A stretch of 64,000 nt of DNA from an uncultured Clostridia bacterium (GCA_944391625.1 CALXUG010000004.1:96279-160278); one strand, 5' to 3'; shown: positions 18,934 to 28,887, counted from the first letter of the stretch. A program made the numbers and translations. The notes: generated from the letters alone by a model not told the origin.

Positions 18934-19389
18934 ATGAATGTACTGTTTTTCTTAACACCAAAAGAAAATGTAGCCTATATCTACCATGATTATACAGTAC
19001 GGCAGGCTTTGGAGAAAATGAAGCATTATCATTACTCAGCCATTCCTATTATAGATCGCGAGGGACATTATATTGGAACTGTCACAGAAGGTGACTTTTT
19101 ATGGGGGATGCTGGAACGGAACAGTATTACATTAAAGGATGCAGAAAGCTGGAAATTGAGTGAATTACCCTTATACCGTGACAATCAGTCAGTAAAAATT
19201 GATGCTGACATTGAAGATCTGCTGCAATTGGCCTTCCGGCAAAATTTTGTGCCAGTGGTAGATACGCATAATATTTTTATTGGGATCGTTACTCGAAAAG
19301 ATATTATGCAGTATTTTGCTACGTCTGCCATAGATAGTAATACAGCTGCCTATAAAGAAAAAACAATTACTATGCAGCAAATTATTTAA
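18934..19389 (+). CDS. Two-CBS-domain protein
   Basis: 151 residues that consist almost only of a CBS pair: the first near 15-65 (VRQALEKMKHYHYSAIPIIDREGHYIGTVTEGD), the second near 85-135 (VPVVDTHNIFIGIVTRKDI). CBS pairs sense adenine nucleotides or similar ligands; the partner is unknown. ATG 18934 has GAGGAGG just upstream. An earlier in-frame ATG has no ribosome site. Confidence 0.85.
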   Translation: MNVLFFLTPKENVAYIYHDYTVRQALEKMKHYHYSAIPIIDREGHYIGTVTEGDFLWGMLERNSITLKDAESWKLSELPLYRDNQSVKIDADIEDLLQLAFRQNFVPVVDTHNIFIGIVTRKDIMQYFATSAIDSNTAAYKEKTITMQQII

Positions 19390-19414
19390 TAAAACGTAAT
19401 TAGTGATTAGTGAG

Positions 19415-19465
19415 AACAACGTTTCTTTTATTCTTTTTGGAGAATATAGGGAGCGTTGTTTTTGT
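19415..19465 (+). terminator. Probable terminator after the CBS gene
   Basis: AACAACG (19415-19421) pairs with CGTTGTT (19454-19460) around a long loop, followed by TTTG and more T. Confidence 0.55.
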
Positions 19466-19586
19466 TTTTATAGGAAGAAAGCGTTATCATGTAGATGTAG
19501 AAGGATTTGCAGTTACTTTATAAAAGTATACTAAGGAAGATTTATCTAAACGAAGTATTGGAAACAATATTTTACATAAAAAAGTA

Positions 19587-19615
19587 TTGACAAATTAAGT
19601 TAGTCATAGTAAATT
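19587..19615 (+). promoter_or_regulatory. Probable promoter of the feo cluster
   Basis: TTGACA at 19587-19592, then TAAATT about 17 bp later. The spacer holds TTAGTCATAGTAAATTA, which could be part of a metal-regulator site, but I cannot assign it to Fur or DtxR. Confidence 0.4.
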
Positions 19616-19686
19616 AATATATGCAATAAGACATATGCGGCTTTGGATATAAATGTTGGATAACTTGATAAAGGATGGTGATTTTT

Positions 19687-19896
19687 ATGCCGTTATCAAT
19701 GGCATCTTATGGGCAGGAAAAAGTGATTGTAAAAATTACAGGTCGTGACCACATTCAGAAGCATCTTGCAAATCTGGGCTTTGTTGTAGGCGAACCTGTG
19801 ACGGTTATTTCGGAAATCGGCGGTAATATGATTTTGAAGATAAAAGATGTAAGGATTGCTTTGGATAAAACAATGGCGAACCGAATTTTAGTATAA
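19687..19896 (+). CDS. feoA: FeoA-type SH3-like protein (first copy)
   Basis: Small cytosolic partner of the FeoB iron transporter. 69 residues with the FeoA core GRDHIQKHLANLGFVVGEPVTVI and a closing ALDKTMANRILV. ATG 19687 is preferred, with AAGGATGG upstream. It is the first of two feoA genes ahead of feoB. Confidence 0.88.
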   Translation: MPLSMASYGQEKVIVKITGRDHIQKHLANLGFVVGEPVTVISEIGGNMILKIKDVRIALDKTMANRILV

Positions 19897-19962
19897 AACA
19901 ATATTTTTTTTGATTATTAGTTAGCTTATACTTACAAATAAAAGCAATGGGAGGTAATAGGT

Positions 19963-20187
19963 TTGAAAAGCTTACGAGAGGTGCCGTGTGGTAATCAGGC
20001 GAAAATTGTGAAAGTGCATGGTGATGGCAGTGTAAGACGCCGCATTATGGATATGGGTATTACAAAAGGATGTGATGTGTTTGTACGCAAGGTAGCACCT
20101 TTGGGTGATCCCATTGAAATTACCGTACGAGGATATGAAATGTCTATCCGCAAAGCGGATGCACAAATGATAGAAGTGGAAGCATAG
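19963..20187 (+). CDS. feoA: FeoA-type SH3-like protein (second copy)
   Basis: 74 residues with the FeoA pattern RRRIMDMGITKGCDVFVRKVAPLGDPIEI and the closing SIRKADAQMIEVE, which is closer to the classical FeoA than the first copy. It starts at TTG 19963 behind GGGAGG. It ends 15 bp before feoB. Confidence 0.92.
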   Translation: MKSLREVPCGNQAKIVKVHGDGSVRRRIMDMGITKGCDVFVRKVAPLGDPIEITVRGYEMSIRKADAQMIEVEA

Positions 20188-20202
20188 GGAGGTTGTGTCA
20201 AA

Positions 20203-22365
20203 ATGGGCTATAAAATAGCGCTTGCCGGTAATCCAAACTGCGGGAAAACAACATTGTTCAACGCTTTAACCGGTTCCAATCAATTTGTGGGAAACTGGCC
20301 GGGGGTTACAGTTGAAAAAAAAGAGGGAAAACTGAAAGGGCATCCAGATGTAAGTATTATAGACTTACCAGGAATTTATTCTTTATCGCCATACACATTA
20401 GAGGAAGTGGTGGCAAGAAATTATTTACTCAGTGAGCGCCCTGATGCAATTTTAAATATTGTGGATGGAACAAACTTAGAACGAAACTTATATTTGTCAA
20501 CACAGTTATTGGAACTGGGTATTCCGGTTGTGATGGCGGTGAATATGATGGATATCGTTGAAAAAAATGGAGACAAAATTCATATTCATGAACTTTCAAA
20601 AGCGCTTGGCTGTAAAGTGGTAGAAATTTCGGCACTAAAAGGCACCGGCATAAAAGAAGCGGCAGAGCTGGCTGTGAAAGCTGCGGCGTCAAAACAAATC
20701 TCAAAAATTGTGCATACTTTTGATTTTCAGGTAGAAACAGTTTTACAGGAAATAGAAATGCAGTTGGGCAATGATGTTCCGGAACATCAGAAACGATTTT
20801 TTACTATCAAATTATTTGAGCGAGATCAGAAAATTGGCAGCATGTTAAAGACAGTTCCCAATGTAGAAAGCAGTATCAGAAAATTGGAAGATGAATTGGA
20901 TGACGATGCAGAAAGTATCATTACCAACGAACGGTATGGATATATTTCTTCAATCATCGGAACATGCAGTGTAAAAGCCAAAAGAAAGGGGCTGTCTGTT
21001 TCTGATAAAATTGATCAGATTGTGACCAATCGGATTCTGGCATTGCCTATTTTTGCTGCTATTATGTTTGCTGTTTACTATATTTCTGTTACCACCATTG
21101 GGACTTTTGTTACCGATTGGACCAATGATGTTTTGTTTGGAGAAATCATTCCTCCGGCCATTGAAGGTGTTTTAATTGCTATTGGTTGTGCTGACTGGTT
21201 GCAGGGTTTGATTTTGGACGGTATTGTAGCTGGTGTTGGTGCTGTTTTAGGTTTTGTACCACAGATACTGGTATTGTTTCTCTTTTTAGGATTTCTGGAA
21301 TCCTGCGGTTATATGGCGCGTGTTGCTTTTATCATGGATAGAATTTTCCGCAAATTTGGTCTGTCCGGTAAATCTTTTATTCCTATGTTAATTGGTTCAG
21401 GATGTGGTGTTCCTGGTATCATGGCTTCCAGAACAATTGAAAATGAACGGGACCGCAGAATGACCATTATGACAACTACCTTTGTTCCTTGTGGAGCCAA
21501 ATTGCCAATCATTGCTTTAATTGCCGGTGCATTCTTCGGCAATGCGGGCTGGGTTGCTTGGAGTGCTTATTTTGTTGGTGTTGCAGCCATCATTTGTTCC
21601 GGTATCATTTTGAAAAAGACAGCAATGTTTGCTGGTGATCCTGCTCCTTTTGTAATGGAATTGCCGGCTTACCATATGCCAACAGTAGAAAATGTTCTGC
21701 GTAGTATGTGGGAACGGGGATGGTCCTTTATCAAAAAAGCTGGTACCATTATTTTGTTATCTACAGTAGTATTATGGTTCTTAATGAGTTTTGGTTGGGT
21801 AGACGGCAGCTTTGGCATGTTGGAAGCGGAACAACTAAATAATTCGCTGCTGGCTTCTATTGGCGGCGCTGTGGCTTGGATATTCGCACCACTGGGCTGG
21901 ACTCAGGGTGGCGAAGGCTGGAAAATGGCTGTTGCTGCCATTACCGGCTTAATTGCCAAAGAAAATGTGGTAGCTACCTTTGGTATGTTGTATGGATTTG
22001 CAGAAGTTGCTGAAGATGGCGCAGAAGTTTGGGGTAACTTGGCCAGTGTGATGACACCTATTGCTGCATACGGATTTTTAGTATTCAACCTGTTATGCGC
22101 ACCTTGCTTTGCTGCCATGGGCGCAATGAAACGGGAAATGAACAATATGAAATGGTTCCTGTTTGCCATTGGCTATCAATGTGGTCTGGCTTATCTAGTG
22201 GCCATGATGATTTATCAGTTTGGGACATTGTTTGCCGGAGGCGGTTTCGGTCTTGGAACTTTAGCGGCTGTTGTTGTTCTGATTGCATTGCTGTACCTGT
22301 TGTTCCGACCGGAAAAACAGCAAAGACATCAAAAACAGTTACAGAATGCGCAGCATGCGGTGTAA
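20203..22365 (+). CDS. feoB: Ferrous iron transporter FeoB
   Basis: Inner-membrane Fe(II) importer, 720 residues. The N-terminal G domain has G1 GNPNCGKTT, G3 DLPGIYSL and G4 NMMD. A helical spacer follows, then about eight to ten membrane segments with two Gate motifs (GSGCGVPGIMAS and PCGAKLPIIAL). The ATG follows GGGAGG. The operon is feoA-feoA-feoB plus a Cys-rich peptide. Confidence 0.97.
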   Translation: MGYKIALAGNPNCGKTTLFNALTGSNQFVGNWPGVTVEKKEGKLKGHPDVSIIDLPGIYSLSPYTLEEVVARNYLLSERPDAILNIVDGTNLERNLYLSTQLLELGIPVVMAVNMMDIVEKNGDKIHIHELSKALGCKVVEISALKGTGIKEAAELAVKAAASKQISKIVHTFDFQVETVLQEIEMQLGNDVPEHQKRFFTIKLFERDQKIGSMLKTVPNVESSIRKLEDELDDDAESIITNERYGYISSIIGTCSVKAKRKGLSVSDKIDQIVTNRILALPIFAAIMFAVYYISVTTIGTFVTDWTNDVLFGEIIPPAIEGVLIAIGCADWLQGLILDGIVAGVGAVLGFVPQILVLFLFLGFLESCGYMARVAFIMDRIFRKFGLSGKSFIPMLIGSGCGVPGIMASRTIENERDRRMTIMTTTFVPCGAKLPIIALIAGAFFGNAGWVAWSAYFVGVAAIICSGIILKKTAMFAGDPAPFVMELPAYHMPTVENVLRSMWERGWSFIKKAGTIILLSTVVLWFLMSFGWVDGSFGMLEAEQLNNSLLASIGGAVAWIFAPLGWTQGGEGWKMAVAAITGLIAKENVVATFGMLYGFAEVAEDGAEVWGNLASVMTPIAAYGFLVFNLLCAPCFAAMGAMKREMNNMKWFLFAIGYQCGLAYLVAMMIYQFGTLFAGGGFGLGTLAAVVVLIALLYLLFRPEKQQRHQKQLQNAQHAV

Positions 22366-22375
22366 GGAGGTATTT

Positions 22376-22546
22376 ATGGAACTTTTATTGAATAATCTGG
22401 GCACATTGATAGTAGGATCAGTTGTTTTTGTTGGAATTTACTTTGCAGCGCGCAGTGTGCGGAAAGAGTTTGAATCGGGCGGATGCAGCGGTTGCAGTGG
22501 ATGCAGCAAAAATTGCGGCGGCAGTTGTGGATTTCAAAAGCAGTAA
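22376..22546 (+). CDS. FeoB-associated Cys-rich membrane protein
   Basis: 56 residues: one membrane segment (about 8-26), then a tail with seven cysteines in CSGCSGCSKNCGGSC. Such peptides often follow feoB; a role in iron delivery or complex stability is assumed, not shown. ATG 22376 lies behind AAGGAGG, 10 bp after feoB. Confidence 0.88.
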   Translation: MELLLNNLGTLIVGSVVFVGIYFAARSVRKEFESGGCSGCSGCSKNCGGSCGFQKQ

Positions 22547-22573
22547 AATAGAAAGAATGAAAGATTGATGATG

Positions 22574-22614
22574 TTTCTGGTTGGGCGTTGGCTCAGCCAG
22601 AAACAAATTTTTTC
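22574..22614 (+). terminator. Terminator of the feo operon
   Basis: GTTTCTGG (22574-22581) pairs with CCAGAAAC (22598-22605), with inner TG/CA and GC/GC pairs, followed by AAATTTTTT. Confidence 0.88.
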
Positions 22615-22672
22615 AGTATGAGTTAGTGGTTGATAATAGAAGTTTCAAAATGATTAATAAGGAGAGAAACTT

Positions 22673-22957
22673 ATGAGCAAACTAGTAATCATTGGCGGGC
22701 ATGATTGTATGGCTTGTAAATACAGAGAACTATGCAAACAGTACAACTATAAAGCAAAAGTGTTTACACAAGTACCAGGTAATCTAAAGCAACAAATTGG
22801 GGAGCCGGATTTGTTGGTTTTGTTTACCAATACCGTTTCACACCGTATGGTAAACTGCGCCGTGACAGAAGCTAAAAGAAAAAATATTAATCTTGTGCGA
22901 TGTCATACCAGCAGCGCTGCTGCATTAAAACAAATTTTAGAGGAAACTGTAGTATAA
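22673..22957 (+). CDS. DUF2325 protein
   Basis: 94 residues with an N-terminal IIGGHD and a central DLLVLFTNTVSHRMVNCAV, the DUF2325 pattern of small Rossmann-like proteins. Function unknown. CMACKYRELC near residue 13 offers possible metal or redox cysteines. The ATG has AAGGAGAG upstream. It follows the feo terminator, so it is a separate transcript. Confidence 0.82.
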   Translation: MSKLVIIGGHDCMACKYRELCKQYNYKAKVFTQVPGNLKQQIGEPDLLVLFTNTVSHRMVNCAVTEAKRKNINLVRCHTSSAAALKQILEETVV

Positions 22958-23242
22958 GCGCTATCGTTTTTATAGTAATGGAAACGATCATAGAAACTAA
23001 AGAAGGAACTGTTTATGAATCGGTTTATATAACATGCTGCCATGCACATGAACGTCATTGGCAGCATTTTGTATTGGAGAAATCTTTTGTTTATCTTTTT
23101 CTTAGCAGGTTTTTTTATAAATGAGATAATAAAATTGATTGCCAAATGGGAATAAAAGCAAAAACTATGGTTTGTCAAATTCCCGATAAAGTAGTATGAT
23201 AAAAGCGTACAAGAGAGTTTGTACAGAAAGCGAGGGACAACA

Positions 23243-24244
23243 ATGAAAAAACTGAGTAAGGCATTGGCTATCTTGTTATGTTTGGGAATGGTAGCCGGTA
23301 TGATGACAGGTTGTGGCGGCGATACCACACCAAAAGAAAAAGCAAAGCTGAATGTGGTAGGATTGACAGGACCAACCGGTATGGGTATGGTAAAATTAAT
23401 GTCAGACAACGAAGCAGGGGATACAGTCGTTGATTATACAGTAGAACTGGTCGGCGCTGCCGATGAAATCACCGGAAAAATTGTAAATGGCGATGTAGAT
23501 ATTGCTGCGGTGCCATGCAATTTGGCCTCTGTATTGTATAATAAAACAGAAGGCGGTGTAAAAATTGCTGCTGTAAATACATTGGGTGTTTTGTATATGC
23601 TGGAAGCCAATGGCGGTCAGGAAATCCAGTCTGTTGCTGACTTAACAGGCAAAACCATTGTAACCACCGGCAAAGGCACCACACCGGAATATATTTTAAA
23701 CTACATTCTGCAGGCTAACGGTTTAAACCCGGAAACAGATGTAACTGTAGAATATAAAGCAGAAGCTGCCGAAGTAGCTGCTTTATTGCAGCAGGGCGGT
23801 GCCGATATTGCGATGCTGCCGCAGCCTATGGTGACCACTGTCATGGCCAAAACAGAAGGTGTACGCATTGCACTGGATATGACAAAAGAATGGGCCAAAG
23901 CGCAGGGGGATGACGGAAAACAACTGGTGACTGGCGCTGTCATTGTACGTAGTGATGTATTGGAAAATAATCAGGAAGCGGTGGACACATTCCTGGAAGA
24001 ATATGCGGCATCCATTAACTATGTCAATGAAAATGTGGCAGAAGGCGCTGCATTGGTAGAACAGTATGGCATTATTCCATCTGCCGCCATTGCCGAAAAA
24101 GCCATTCCGGCTTGCAACATGGTTTATATGAGCGGTGCGGAAATGCAGCAGAGCGTAAGTGCTTATTTAGAAGTGCTGGCAGAAGCCAATCCGGTTTCTG
24201 TAGGCGGAACATTGCCAGATGATGCGTTCTACTATGTACCGTAA
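23243..24244 (+). CDS. ABC transporter substrate-binding lipoprotein (NMT1/SsuA-like)
   Basis: 333 residues with a lipobox (MMTGC, Cys24), so anchored outside the membrane by lipid. The mature part is a two-lobe binding fold of the nitrate/sulfonate/thiamine-precursor type, with GTTPEYILNYIL and EVAALLQQGGADIAMLPQP as landmarks. ATG 23243 follows GAGGG. It overlaps the permease gene by 11 bp. The ligand cannot be read from sequence. Confidence 0.88.
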   Translation: MKKLSKALAILLCLGMVAGMMTGCGGDTTPKEKAKLNVVGLTGPTGMGMVKLMSDNEAGDTVVDYTVELVGAADEITGKIVNGDVDIAAVPCNLASVLYNKTEGGVKIAAVNTLGVLYMLEANGGQEIQSVADLTGKTIVTTGKGTTPEYILNYILQANGLNPETDVTVEYKAEAAEVAALLQQGGADIAMLPQPMVTTVMAKTEGVRIALDMTKEWAKAQGDDGKQLVTGAVIVRSDVLENNQEAVDTFLEEYAASINYVNENVAEGAALVEQYGIIPSAAIAEKAIPACNMVYMSGAEMQQSVSAYLEVLAEANPVSVGGTLPDDAFYYVP

Positions 24245-24977
24245 TTTGCTGCGTCATTTGAAAAAGCCAGCCATACTTTTGGTCTGGCTTTTTCTGTGGC
24301 AGTTAGGCAGTTTGCTGCTGGGGCAGGAAATATTGCTGGTATCCCCCGTAAAAACAGTAGAAACTTTGCTGATACTTATGTGGACACCGGATTTTTGGTA
24401 TAGTATCGGTACTTCCTTATTGCGGATTATGGGCGGCTTTTTGTTGGCACTGCTCACAGGTTCTGTACTGGCTTTTTGCGGTTGGCGCGTTCCTTTCATC
24501 CATGAGTTTTTAAGCCCCTTATTGAATGTGATGAAAGCAACGCCGGTGGCATCGTTTATTATTTTGGCATTGCTTTGGGTGAATGGCGCTTATATTTCTG
24601 TTTTGTGTTCGTTTATCATGGGAATGCCTATTGTATACAGTAATTTATATGCAGGGCTTTGTAATATTGATAAAAAATTACTGGAAGTAGGGCAGGTTTT
24701 TGCATTGCCGCAGCAGAAAATGGTGCAGCAAATCTATATCCCATCCCTAAAGCCTTATTTGCTGTCTGCCTGTACCATTTGTATTGGATTTTGCTGGAAA
24801 TCCGGTGTTGCTGCCGAAGTCATTGGTCTTGCCAATCATACCATTGGTATGCATTTGTATAATGCCAAAGTGTATTTGGAAACGCCGGAACTGTTTGCCT
24901 GGACACTGGTAATTATTTTGCTGAGTGTGTCCATTGAAAAATGGATGGTAAGAATTTCTCATAAAATTTTGCATTAA
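24234..24977 (+). CDS. ABC transporter permease (SsuC/TauC-like)
   Basis: Inner-membrane permease of 247 residues with about six membrane segments. The cytoplasmic loop that meets the ATPase is present (EVGQVFALPQQKMVQQIYIPSLKPYLLSA). ATG 24234 overlaps the binding-protein stop and suits coupled translation; ATG 24219 or 24222 are alternatives. No ATPase gene follows: a terminator and an unrelated gene come next, so the ATPase must be supplied from elsewhere. Confidence 0.86.
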   Translation: MYRNLLRHLKKPAILLVWLFLWQLGSLLLGQEILLVSPVKTVETLLILMWTPDFWYSIGTSLLRIMGGFLLALLTGSVLAFCGWRVPFIHEFLSPLLNVMKATPVASFIILALLWVNGAYISVLCSFIMGMPIVYSNLYAGLCNIDKKLLEVGQVFALPQQKMVQQIYIPSLKPYLLSACTICIGFCWKSGVAAEVIGLANHTIGMHLYNAKVYLETPELFAWTLVIILLSVSIEKWMVRISHKILH

Positions 24978-25040
24978 GCGGGCAGGCAGGAAAGTGCTGT
25001 TTTGGTATCGAAAAAAACAATAACTGTTTTGCGTAAGTTT

Positions 25041-25065
25041 AGTGGCTGTTTTCAGCCACTTTTTT
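25041..25065 (+). terminator. Terminator after the permease gene
   Basis: AGTGGCTG (25041-25048) pairs with CAGCCACT (25053-25060) around TTTT, followed by TTTTT. Confidence 0.92.
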
Positions 25066-25128
25066 GCCTTTTATGCCGGTAAAAAGATGTCCGGTTGTCA
25101 TAGAATAAACTAACATGGAGGGACCTAT

Positions 25129-26139
25129 ATGCAAGATGCACAAAGTTTAATTGAAGTAAAAAAAGCGGTGTTACATATATTGGATTTGAATTCGGGCGTT
25201 CCGGTTTTTTCGGATAAAGAATTGGATCGGGAGATTTTTGAATTTTTGCAAAAACATTTGGAAAAAGCCTGGAAAGATGCCTCTGCGCACAGCAGCAAAA
25301 TTGGTGAGATTAATCCGGTACGGGTAAAATTGGAGGAGTATCAGAAGGACGCTGATTTATTTGTTTCTGTTAGCCAGGAATTGGCACAAAAACTGCACCA
25401 GGATCTGATGCTGTGCGGAGAAGAACGGGCGGTTGATTTGGTTGCCTGTGATTTTCTGGCTGCCGGAATTCGTCAGTTCGGCTTGTTGGTGTATCAAAAT
25501 CAACTGGGCTATACCCATAAGGTTGGTCAAGATGGCGATCTTGTGTGCAATGAAATTATTCAGCACTATGCCATTTTGCCCAATCCCACCCAGAAGGTTA
25601 ATATGTTCGCCTTTGTGGATATGGAAAACTGGACTGTAAAATTTGCAGATAAAAAGCGGGTGCTGGATGGCGAAGAATTATTTCTTTTGCCCGATCGGCT
25701 TTTAAACTGCACCATGCCGGTATCACCGAAAGATACTGTAAAAAAGGTACACACCATTGTCAATCAGGTTGCAGAAGAATATGGACAAAATGCAGCCCAG
25801 GCGGTATCGAAAGCAAAGGCCTATCTGCTGGAGCTTAGTGAAACCAGCGAAGAAGTATGTCCGGCTGATATCGGCCGCGAGGTGTTTGCCAGCCATCCGG
25901 GAATGCAGGCATCTTATATGGAACAGGTGGAGCTGGCAAGCTTGCCCAAAAGTACCCCATTGGAGCGGGATTTTGCAGTGAAAGCCAACCGTTCGCACAA
26001 AATAAAAACAGATACAGGAATTGAAATTACGGTTCCGTCTGATTTTTTTAACAATCCGGAATACATTGAATTTATCAGTAACGAGGACGGTACCATTTCC
26101 ATTGCTATAAAAAATGTAGGCCAGATTATCAATCGCTGA
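25129..26139 (+). CDS. Nucleoid-associated protein (NdpA/YejK-like)
   Basis: 336 residues. FVDMENWTVKFADKKRVLDGEELFLLPDRLL and the C-terminal HKIKTDTGIEITVPSDFFNNPEYIEF stretch fit the NA37 family of nucleoid proteins (stated here in parts: FADKKRVLDG and ITVPSDFFNN). Family members are cytosolic DNA-associated proteins of unclear function. The ATG follows a GGAGGG site. It is probably a single-gene transcript. Confidence 0.8.
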   Translation: MQDAQSLIEVKKAVLHILDLNSGVPVFSDKELDREIFEFLQKHLEKAWKDASAHSSKIGEINPVRVKLEEYQKDADLFVSVSQELAQKLHQDLMLCGEERAVDLVACDFLAAGIRQFGLLVYQNQLGYTHKVGQDGDLVCNEIIQHYAILPNPTQKVNMFAFVDMENWTVKFADKKRVLDGEELFLLPDRLLNCTMPVSPKDTVKKVHTIVNQVAEEYGQNAAQAVSKAKAYLLELSETSEEVCPADIGREVFASHPGMQASYMEQVELASLPKSTPLERDFAVKANRSHKIKTDTGIEITVPSDFFNNPEYIEFISNEDGTISIAIKNVGQIINR

Positions 26140-26229
26140 ATATGGTTTTATTTGCATTTCCAGCGGTTCCATAGTATTATGATACTAGTTATTTATGATT
26201 GATTTTGGTAAGAAAGGAGTCAGAATAGT

Positions 26230-26943
26230 ATGGCTGTGGCAGGCGGTAGTAATATCGGACTAAGAAAAAATAACGAAGACAGTTATTATATAAATGAAGA
26301 TTGCGGGCTTCTGGTAATTGCTGACGGCATGGGCGGACATGAGCATGGGCAGCTGGCCAGTCGATTGGCAGTAGAAAAAATCTCTACGTTGACAACCGAT
26401 CAGTGTCCAGAAACCTTTAATTTGGGCATGATGCAGCAATTGTTTATGCAGGCCAATGCGGTGGTATTTGAAAAACAGCAGGCATTGCAGAGCGGTATTA
26501 TGGGAACCACACTGACGGCAGTGGTGATTGATGAAAATCAGATTTATGTAGGTCATGTAGGTGACAGTCGCTTATATCTGCTTCATGACAATGCGCTGAT
26601 GCAGCTGACCATGGATCATTCCTATTATGCTGAATTAATCCGTCAGGGTACAGAGAATGTACACATTGAAAACAGACAAAAGAATGTGCTGTTAAAAGCA
26701 TTAGGACCAGAGGCGCAGGTGGAGGGCCAATATTTAACCCATCCAATCGAGGCGGGAGATATGCTGCTGCTTTGTACAGATGGCTTGTATAATTTATTAC
26801 AGCCGGAAGAAATGAAACAGTTCATGCAGCAATCAGAAAATCTGGATCTGGCTGTGGAGCAGCTGCTGAATCAGGCGCTGCAGCGAGGTGCCAGTGATAA
26901 TCTGACGGTTATTTTATACCAGCATGAGTCAATACATCATTAA
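26230..26943 (+). CDS. prpC: PP2C-type Ser/Thr protein phosphatase
   Basis: Mn/Mg-dependent phosphatase that opposes the kinase encoded next. 237 residues with all PP2C motifs: NNEDSYY, IADGMGGHEHG, GTTLTAVVI, VGDSRLYL, TDGLYNLL and GASDNLTVIL. The metal-binding Asp residues are in place. The gene lies 21 bp before prkC, the usual Bacillota order. Confidence 0.95.
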   Translation: MAVAGGSNIGLRKNNEDSYYINEDCGLLVIADGMGGHEHGQLASRLAVEKISTLTTDQCPETFNLGMMQQLFMQANAVVFEKQQALQSGIMGTTLTAVVIDENQIYVGHVGDSRLYLLHDNALMQLTMDHSYYAELIRQGTENVHIENRQKNVLLKALGPEAQVEGQYLTHPIEAGDMLLLCTDGLYNLLQPEEMKQFMQQSENLDLAVEQLLNQALQRGASDNLTVILYQHESIHH

Positions 26944-26964
26944 CCAATTCTGTGAGGTGATACT

Positions 26965-28887
26965 ATGGAGGACAAGCGAATGCTAGCAAACCGTTATGAA
27001 CTGCTGCGCAAGATTGGCAGCGGTGGAATGGCGGTGGTGTATCAGGCCTATGATACATCTTTGGATCGAAAGGTTGCAATCAAATTGCTGCGGGAAGAAT
27101 ATGTGGATGATCCCGATTTTATCCGGCGGTTTCAAAAAGAAGCGCAGGCAGTTGCCCGTCTTTCTCATCAGAATATCGTTAATATTTATGATTTTGGCGA
27201 GAGTGATGGCCTGACTTATCTGGTTATGGAATACGTAGAAGGCAGTACCTTAAAAGAAATCATTGCACAGAATGGCCCCCTTCCTATCAGTCAGGTGCTT
27301 GATTACAGTATTCAGCTGTGCTACGGTATGGCGCAGGCCCATAGCCAGCAGATTGTGCATAAAGATATCAAACCCCATAATATTATGGTAGACCATAATC
27401 ATGTGGTGAAGATTACCGATTTTGGCATTGCACAGGCAATGAATAATCTTACCATTACCCATAACAAAGGGATTCTGGGTTCGGCGCATTATTTTTCGCC
27501 AGAGCAGGCCCGCGGCGAGCATGTGGATTTTGAGTCGGATATCTATTCCCTGGGCATTGTTATGTATGAGATGATAACGGGAAAAGTGCCTTTTACTGGT
27601 GATAATCCTGTTACAGTGGCGTTAAAGCACATGCAGGAGCAGCCGGCAAGCTTGCTGGCCCAGCGGGAGGATGTGCCGTCCGGTTTAGAGCGGATTGTTT
27701 TTAAAGCGTTGGAAAAAAGCCCCGCTTATCGATTTAAGAGCATGGATGAGATGGCTGATGCGTTGATTGATTTGCAGCGGTATCTGGAAAACGAAGGATA
27801 TTTTAATCATGCATACCATGCAGCCATTACCGTTAAGGAATATGCAGAGCCGGAACGAGCAGAACGCAAAAAGGCAGAGATGCGGGAGAATGACGGCCAC
27901 ACCAGAGTTATGAGTCAGGATTATTTGCGGGAAGATGACGGGCAAAAGAAAAAGAAGAAAACAAACAAAAAAAATGTGCTGATTTTGACGGGCGCGGCCT
28001 TGGCATTGTTTCTGGTTACCTTTATTGCAGTGCAGGGGTTGTTAGGACGAGATGAAGTGGTAGTTCCCGATTTGGAAGACAAAACGGTTCTGGAAGCAGA
28101 AAAAATGCTGAGCGAACTTTCGCTGAAAATTAAAGTAGATGATGAAGTATATGATGATGAGATTGAAAAAGATCATATTATCAGTCAGCTGCCAGCAGCT
28201 GAATCCAAAGTAAAAGAAGGCAGGGAAATTACAGTGGTTGTCAGTCTTGGCACCGATGAAGTGGAAGTGCCCGATTTAGCAGGAAAGACAGAGCAGGAAG
28301 CGGCCATTGCGTTAGAAAACGAAGAACTGGAGCTGGGAACTGTCACCAAAGTTACAGACAGTAAGCAGCCTGCCGATGTTGTGGTATACCAGTCTGTTCA
28401 GGCAGGCGAAACGGTAAAAGCCGGCACCAAAGTAGATATTATGATTAACGAAAAAGAAGCAGAACCGGAAGTAGCCACCGTAGCTGTACCGACCTTAACC
28501 GGAAAAACTTTGGAAGAAGCCAAAAAAACGCTGACCAACGCGGGTTTGCAGGTGGGCACCATCAATAAGGTAGCCAGTGATGAATATTATAATAATTATG
28601 TCATTGACCAGGGAACGGCAGCGAATACTTCTGTTTCGGAAGGAACAGCGGTTGCTTTAACGGTGAGTACAGGGCCGGGGCCGCAAAAATCGGCGCAGTT
28701 TGAGCTGATTATTCCTGAAAACGGAACGGTCATTGCCACATTAACCGATGCTTCCGGCAGTTCTAAGCTTTATGAGAGGGACTGTGTTGCTGGTGAGCGG
28801 ATACAGCAATCATTCCTGTATCATGATAAGGGAACTATCACCATCACCTGCAATGGAAAAGAAATTTGGAGTCAAGACTATGATTGA
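26965..28887 (+). CDS. prkC: PASTA-domain Ser/Thr protein kinase
   Basis: Membrane kinase that senses muropeptides or lipid II through its outer domains. 640 residues: kinase domain (about 10-275; IGSGGMAVVY, VAIK, VHKDIKPHN, DFG, SPEQA), a Lys-rich linker, one membrane segment (about 337-357) and three PASTA repeats (about 365-575). A last beta-rich stretch of about 65 residues has no name I can give. The ATG follows GAGGTGA. It overlaps rsgA by 8 bp. Confidence 0.95.
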   Translation: MEDKRMLANRYELLRKIGSGGMAVVYQAYDTSLDRKVAIKLLREEYVDDPDFIRRFQKEAQAVARLSHQNIVNIYDFGESDGLTYLVMEYVEGSTLKEIIAQNGPLPISQVLDYSIQLCYGMAQAHSQQIVHKDIKPHNIMVDHNHVVKITDFGIAQAMNNLTITHNKGILGSAHYFSPEQARGEHVDFESDIYSLGIVMYEMITGKVPFTGDNPVTVALKHMQEQPASLLAQREDVPSGLERIVFKALEKSPAYRFKSMDEMADALIDLQRYLENEGYFNHAYHAAITVKEYAEPERAERKKAEMRENDGHTRVMSQDYLREDDGQKKKKKTNKKNVLILTGAALALFLVTFIAVQGLLGRDEVVVPDLEDKTVLEAEKMLSELSLKIKVDDEVYDDEIEKDHIISQLPAAESKVKEGREITVVVSLGTDEVEVPDLAGKTEQEAAIALENEELELGTVTKVTDSKQPADVVVYQSVQAGETVKAGTKVDIMINEKEAEPEVATVAVPTLTGKTLEEAKKTLTNAGLQVGTINKVASDEYYNNYVIDQGTAANTSVSEGTAVALTVSTGPGPQKSAQFELIIPENGTVIATLTDASGSSKLYERDCVAGERIQQSFLYHDKGTITITCNGKEIWSQDYD

